9,766 nucleotides of DNA. Source: Methanospirillum sp. Its GTDB lineage: Archaea > Halobacteriota > Methanomicrobia > Methanomicrobiales > Methanospirillaceae. The translations under genes were made by a program, and so were the position numbers. The first letter of the stretch is position 1. Each line of letters begins with the position of its first letter. The notes under the pieces were generated by a model. The model was not told the origin of the DNA. It searched no databases and was given only the letters and a program-made list of their open reading frames with translations. Shown piece after piece: positions 6,677 through 9,766 of this stretch. Location: assembly GCA_028695895.1 (NCBI GenBank), contig JAQVIE010000024.1, positions 1 to 9,766 on the forward strand, given 5' to 3'.

Positions 6677-7729
6677 GTGACATTTGAAAATCACATTTCA
6701 GCAAAAACAGGCCTCCCACCAGGTATTCCAGTATATATTGGGAAAAATGAGCCTGAAAATACACAAATATCTGCTTTTGTTTACACCGTTGATGAATTCC
6801 GGATTTTTTTAGAGATATCTCCTGCAGATATTATCAATATTCAATCAAAAGATGAAATATGCTGGATTCACATATCTGGTCTAAAAGATATTGATACTAT
6901 TAATTCAATTTTTACAGATGCAGTCCTTCATCCGCTTATCGCAGAAGATATATTTAATACAAGGAGCAGGGCAAAAATTGAAGATTTTGGTGACGTTTTA
7001 TTTATCATTCTTGATATTATTCTTTCAACTGAAAATGAAATAAAGACCAAGAAGATTGACATAATAGTTAAAGAAAACCTCCTCATATCAGTTTCTGAAA
7101 CAAATAATCCATTTGACCATATTATAAAACGGATATCTCATCCGAATGGTAAATTCAGATCTCACGGTATAGATTACCTGATGTATTCAATAATTGATTC
7201 TGTCGTTGATACTTACTTTTTTGGTCTGGAAAAAATTGAGGACATTGCAGAAATCCTTGAAGAAAAGGTAGTTCAGGATCCTTCTTCTGAAATAATCAGA
7301 GATATTCAGCATTTCCGACATACACTCATAAAATTCAAAAAACAGGTCTGGTCCTTACGGGAAATTATCATGTACCTTGACAGATCTGAGTCAGATATCA
7401 TAACAGATTCAACAAGGATTTTCATGAGAGATGTTTATGATCATGTGATAAAAATTTTTGAGGATCTGGATGTCCATCGGGAAATGGCTGAAGGAATCAT
7501 GGAAATTTATCTCTCATCTGTATCTAACCGGACGAATGAAATAATAAGAGTTCTTACAGTAATTACCGTAACTTTTATTCCATTAACTTTTATCGCCGGG
7601 TTTTATGGCATGAACTTTTCTGATCTTCCAGGAACAGATATTCCTGGAGGACATATAGTAATTTTTGGAATTATGATCCTGATATCTGTTATAATGTCAG
7701 GGGTATTCAAATGGAAAAAGTGGATTTAA
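6677..7729 (+). CDS. corA: CorA-family divalent cation (Mg2+/Co2+) transport protein
   Basis: Homopentameric inner-membrane channel for Mg2+ (also Co2+/Ni2+), 350 aa, the usual family length. The soluble N-terminal part contains WIHISG (63-68), and HPLIAEDIFN..SRAKIEDFGD (85-106), the conserved sensor-domain block. A long helix (about 175-285) forms the stalk. Two transmembrane segments lie at the C terminus (about 289-309 and 324-344), with the signature YGMNF at 310-314 immediately after the first. The loop that follows (SDLPGTDIPGGH) is the extracellular selectivity region, and the basic KWKKWI tail faces the cytoplasm. The GTG start at 6677 is supported by a strong GGAG. Its stop TAA is directly adjacent to the stop of the minus-strand PKD gene. 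The surroundings give no special clue to regulation. The sequence cannot say which metal is preferred in vivo. Confidence 0.95.
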   Translation: MTFENHISAKTGLPPGIPVYIGKNEPENTQISAFVYTVDEFRIFLEISPADIINIQSKDEICWIHISGLKDIDTINSIFTDAVLHPLIAEDIFNTRSRAKIEDFGDVLFIILDIILSTENEIKTKKIDIIVKENLLISVSETNNPFDHIIKRISHPNGKFRSHGIDYLMYSIIDSVVDTYFFGLEKIEDIAEILEEKVVQDPSSEIIRDIQHFRHTLIKFKKQVWSLREIIMYLDRSESDIITDSTRIFMRDVYDHVIKIFEDLDVHREMAEGIMEIYLSSVSNRTNEIIRVLTVITVTFIPLTFIAGFYGMNFSDLPGTDIPGGHIVIFGIMILISVIMSGVFKWKKWI

Positions 7730-9766
7730 TTATGAAATATTGACAGCATCACGAATTTTTTTATTTGATACCCCGTAAGGCCCTTTTACAGTCAAGGATA
7801 TGGTATATATCCCTGGTTTTACATAGGTATGTACCGGATTCTGTTCAATTGAATCACTACCGTCGCCAAAGTTCCATGACCAGGATTCAATGGTTCCTGT
7901 GGATAAATCTTCGCAACTTACAGAAAGAGGAGTTCGACCACTCTTTTTATTTACAATAAAGTCTGCAACAGGTTTTGATAGTCCTGATAATTTTGTATTG
8001 CTTACATTCAATAAATTCTGTTTTTTTGTTTCAGATTTAAAAAAATGTGAGTTCTTATCTTGTTTGTTGGTTTGTTTAAGAGTTGGTCCAATGGTTACTA
8101 ACTGGTCTGCCGAGCTAATTCCTGAAGGTCCATAAACAGTTAATTGAACAACATATATGCCAGGTGTTGAATACCGGTGAATGGGATTCCTGGTTTCAGT
8201 TACTACTCCATCACCAAAATTCCAGAGGTAACGGTTAATGGTTCCTGTAGATTTATCGGTGAACTGAACAGATAATGGAGCGATTCCTTCTGAGGGATTC
8301 ATGGAAAAACCTGCCACAAGTGGTTTTGGTGAGGGAGAAACAACTATGTATCCTTTCCTGCTGACCTGGTTTGTTCCAGCAGGTCCAAGGACCGATAAGG
8401 ATACGGAAAAGATACCAGTTTCATTGAACTCATGAGAGGGATTTCTTTCTGTTGAGTTTGTTCCATCGCCAAAATTCCATCTCCATTCAGAGACTTTTCC
8501 AAGCGATTGATCAGTGAACTGAACAGTCAATGGTGCGTAACCGGTTCTTTTATCTGTTTTGAATCTTGCCTGAGGCGGTGGAGAGAAGGATGTACCAACA
8601 GTGATGAGGTCTTCTCTTAATTCTGTTGAAGAGCTATCCGGTCCCTGAACCTGTAAACTGACAGAATATGTTCCTGGTTGAGTATATGTATGAGTTACTG
8701 TCTCTCCTGTGTCTTGAATTGAATCTCCAAAGTCCCATAGCCATTCTGAAATTGTACCGGATGATTCACTATGGAATGTAACATGTAGCGGGGCAGGACC
8801 AGATACTGGTTCAGCAGAGAGAAAGGCCATTGGTATTGAAACCGTCTCAGTCACATTAATCAGATTATTACTAATTATTTCCTGAGTTAATCCCTCATAT
8901 TCACGAATGAGATGAACAGAATATGTCCCGGGTTCCTCATACGAATGAATTACTTCTGGTTCATTAGAGGTTGTTCCATCACCAAATTTCCAGAGATAAG
9001 TTCCTTTTTCTTTTGCCCAGGTTGAGCTGAAATTTACAAGGAGAGGTGCAGGACCTGTCTTCACTGATACAGTAATATTAGGTATAAGAATCTCTTCAGA
9101 TTTTTCTGTTACTCTGGTAATTTGTGTGGGCTCTGTTATTGTGGGAGAGATTACTGTTTCATTTGTTTCCTGTTCAACATTTTCAGATTGATGCGTTTCA
9201 TCAGGCATTGCTGATGGCATTTTCTCAGTTAATGAAGTTGTTATCTCCGGAATGTAATCATTTACAGTTATTGACTGATTATTGGTATATTTGTCTTCAC
9301 CACCAAGGCCTTCTACCATCAGGGTAACCTGGTAGATGCCTGATTGATTATATGTATGTGTAGCTTCCTGTGATTTTGCTGAAATACCATCACCAAAATC
9401 CCATACCCAATGATCGATTTCTCCTTGTGACAGGTCAGTGAATTTTATAGTAAATGGTGCATAACCTTCTGTCTTGTTGCATGCAAAACTTGCAACCGGT
9501 GGGGAAGACGGCTTAGTTACATTCACAAATTTATTTTTAGTAATAGTGCGGGTTTGTCCTTGTTTATCCTGAATTATAAGACTTACATTGTAAACACCTG
9601 GATTTGTGTAGGTATAAACCGGGTTCTCATCTTTGGAAGAGTTTCCTTCACCAAAAGTCCATAAAGAACTTACCTCATTACCTGTACTTGTTTTCTCAAA
9701 TGATACTGTAAGTGGTGCTGTTCCTTTGGATGGCTCAGCAGTGATTATGATTTCAGGAGAAATACC
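7730..9766 (-). CDS. Secreted multi-PKD-domain surface protein, 3' part (start outside window)
   Basis: The frame is open to the right edge. The GTG at 9526 is internal, because codons 5' of it encode another full PKD domain (with EPSKGTAPLTVSFEKTS and NPGVYNVSL). 678 residues are visible. Seven PKD (polycystic kidney disease, Ig-like) domains follow one another, each with a GxAPL strand, a W.FGDG core and an H.Y...G.Y.V.L strand. Domains 2 and 3 are separated by a ~60-residue Thr/Glu/Pro/Ser-rich linker (about 9075-9260), and domains 6 and 7 by a Lys/Gln/Asn-rich linker. Many NxS/T sites are visible. PKD arrays act as rigid spacers or protein- and glycan-binding modules on the outside of methanogens. 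The protein ends right after the last domain (DAVNIS) with no transmembrane anchor, PGF-CTERM-like tail or dockerin. It must therefore be anchored by its N terminus or by partners, or be released. Catalytic modules, if any, lie outside the window. Confidence 0.9.
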   Translation of the reverse strand, partial: GISPEIIITAEPSKGTAPLTVSFEKTSTGNEVSSLWTFGEGNSSKDENPVYTYTNPGVYNVSLIIQDKQGQTRTITKNKFVNVTKPSSPPVASFACNKTEGYAPFTIKFTDLSQGEIDHWVWDFGDGISAKSQEATHTYNQSGIYQVTLMVEGLGGEDKYTNNQSITVNDYIPEITTSLTEKMPSAMPDETHQSENVEQETNETVISPTITEPTQITRVTEKSEEILIPNITVSVKTGPAPLLVNFSSTWAKEKGTYLWKFGDGTTSNEPEVIHSYEEPGTYSVHLIREYEGLTQEIISNNLINVTETVSIPMAFLSAEPVSGPAPLHVTFHSESSGTISEWLWDFGDSIQDTGETVTHTYTQPGTYSVSLQVQGPDSSSTELREDLITVGTSFSPPPQARFKTDKRTGYAPLTVQFTDQSLGKVSEWRWNFGDGTNSTERNPSHEFNETGIFSVSLSVLGPAGTNQVSRKGYIVVSPSPKPLVAGFSMNPSEGIAPLSVQFTDKSTGTINRYLWNFGDGVVTETRNPIHRYSTPGIYVVQLTVYGPSGISSADQLVTIGPTLKQTNKQDKNSHFFKSETKKQNLLNVSNTKLSGLSKPVADFIVNKKSGRTPLSVSCEDLSTGTIESWSWNFGDGSDSIEQNPVHTYVKPGIYTISLTVKGPYGVSNKKIRDAVNIS
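7733..9757 (-). repeat. Tandem array of seven PKD domains
   Basis: Approximate units, in protein order: 9757-9518, 9499-9263, 9073-8852, 8830-8597, 8578-8339, 8323-8090 and 7975-7733. Unit length is about 75-80 codons. The core motif varies: WTFGEG (unit 1), WDFGDG (2), WKFGDG (3), WDFGDS (4, lacking the second glycine), WNFGDG (5, 6, 7). Units 5-7 are the most alike at protein level, suggesting the more recent duplications, but DNA identity is not high, so the array is old. Boundaries are estimated by eye. Confidence 0.85.
7754..7766 (+). terminator. T-rich terminator candidate for corA
   Basis: Seven T followed by ATTT begins 27 bases after the corA stop, inside the 3' end of the convergent PKD gene. 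A T-rich tract without a hairpin is the normal archaeal intrinsic signal. Read-through past this point would make antisense RNA to the PKD gene. Confidence 0.35.

Noticed and set aside
6552..6764. 70-codon minus-strand frame across the NosD/corA junction
   Set aside because: It overlaps the 3' end of one confident gene and the 5' end of another, with no family resemblance.
9524..9526. GTG at 9526 as the start of the PKD gene
   Set aside because: The 80 codons beyond it in the same frame encode another recognisable PKD domain, so the gene continues past the right edge.
1..9766. CRISPR array, tRNA, rRNA, insertion sequence or defence island
   Set aside because: No evenly spaced direct repeats, cloverleaf, rRNA core, transposase or terminal inverted repeats were seen, and no gene cluster resembles a known defence system.

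Overview
The window looks like archaeal chromosome, most probably from a Methanomicrobiales methanogen close to Methanospirillum. I infer this from protein families, not from a database match. It holds a long tandem-PKD surface protein, a NosD-type beta-helix protein with a C-terminal dockerin pair, an archaeal-type MobA-like nucleotidyltransferase, an Fe-S XPD/Rad3-type helicase, TATA-like promoter elements and mostly AT-rich codons. No rRNA, tRNA, CRISPR array, insertion sequence or phage gene was seen.

Layout. Positions 2-1021 (+) are the 3' part of an exported protein of unknown function, cut by the left edge. It converges, with a 4-base gap, on a tightly packed minus-strand operon. That operon reads from 4097 down to 1026 and encodes an Fe-S helicase, a methylated-DNA alkyltransferase (Ogt/MGMT) and a MobA-like guanylyltransferase. 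The helicase and ogt overlap at the stop/start, and ogt and mobA are one base apart, so all three are probably co-transcribed and translationally coupled. Positions 4098-4367 form a divergent intergenic region. It contains a decayed minus-strand fragment of a bacteriohemerythrin (4160-4318) and a good TATA box for the next gene.

Positions 4368-6596 (+) encode a secreted right-handed beta-helix (NosD-like) protein ending in a dockerin-type calcium-binding pair. It is followed by a CorA-family divalent-cation channel (6677-7729, GTG start, strong ribosome binding site). The corA stop codon abuts the stop codon of a minus-strand gene that runs off the right edge (7730 to beyond 9766). That gene encodes a secreted protein with at least seven PKD domains.

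Two themes are visible: DNA maintenance plus molybdopterin cofactor supply in the minus operon, and cell-surface or extracellular proteins (left-edge protein, NosD/dockerin protein, PKD protein) around it. I found no defence island or clearly new multi-gene system. The most unusual item is the hemerythrin remnant in what would otherwise be called empty intergenic DNA. Next come the coupled helicase-ogt-mobA operon and the archaeal dockerin protein.
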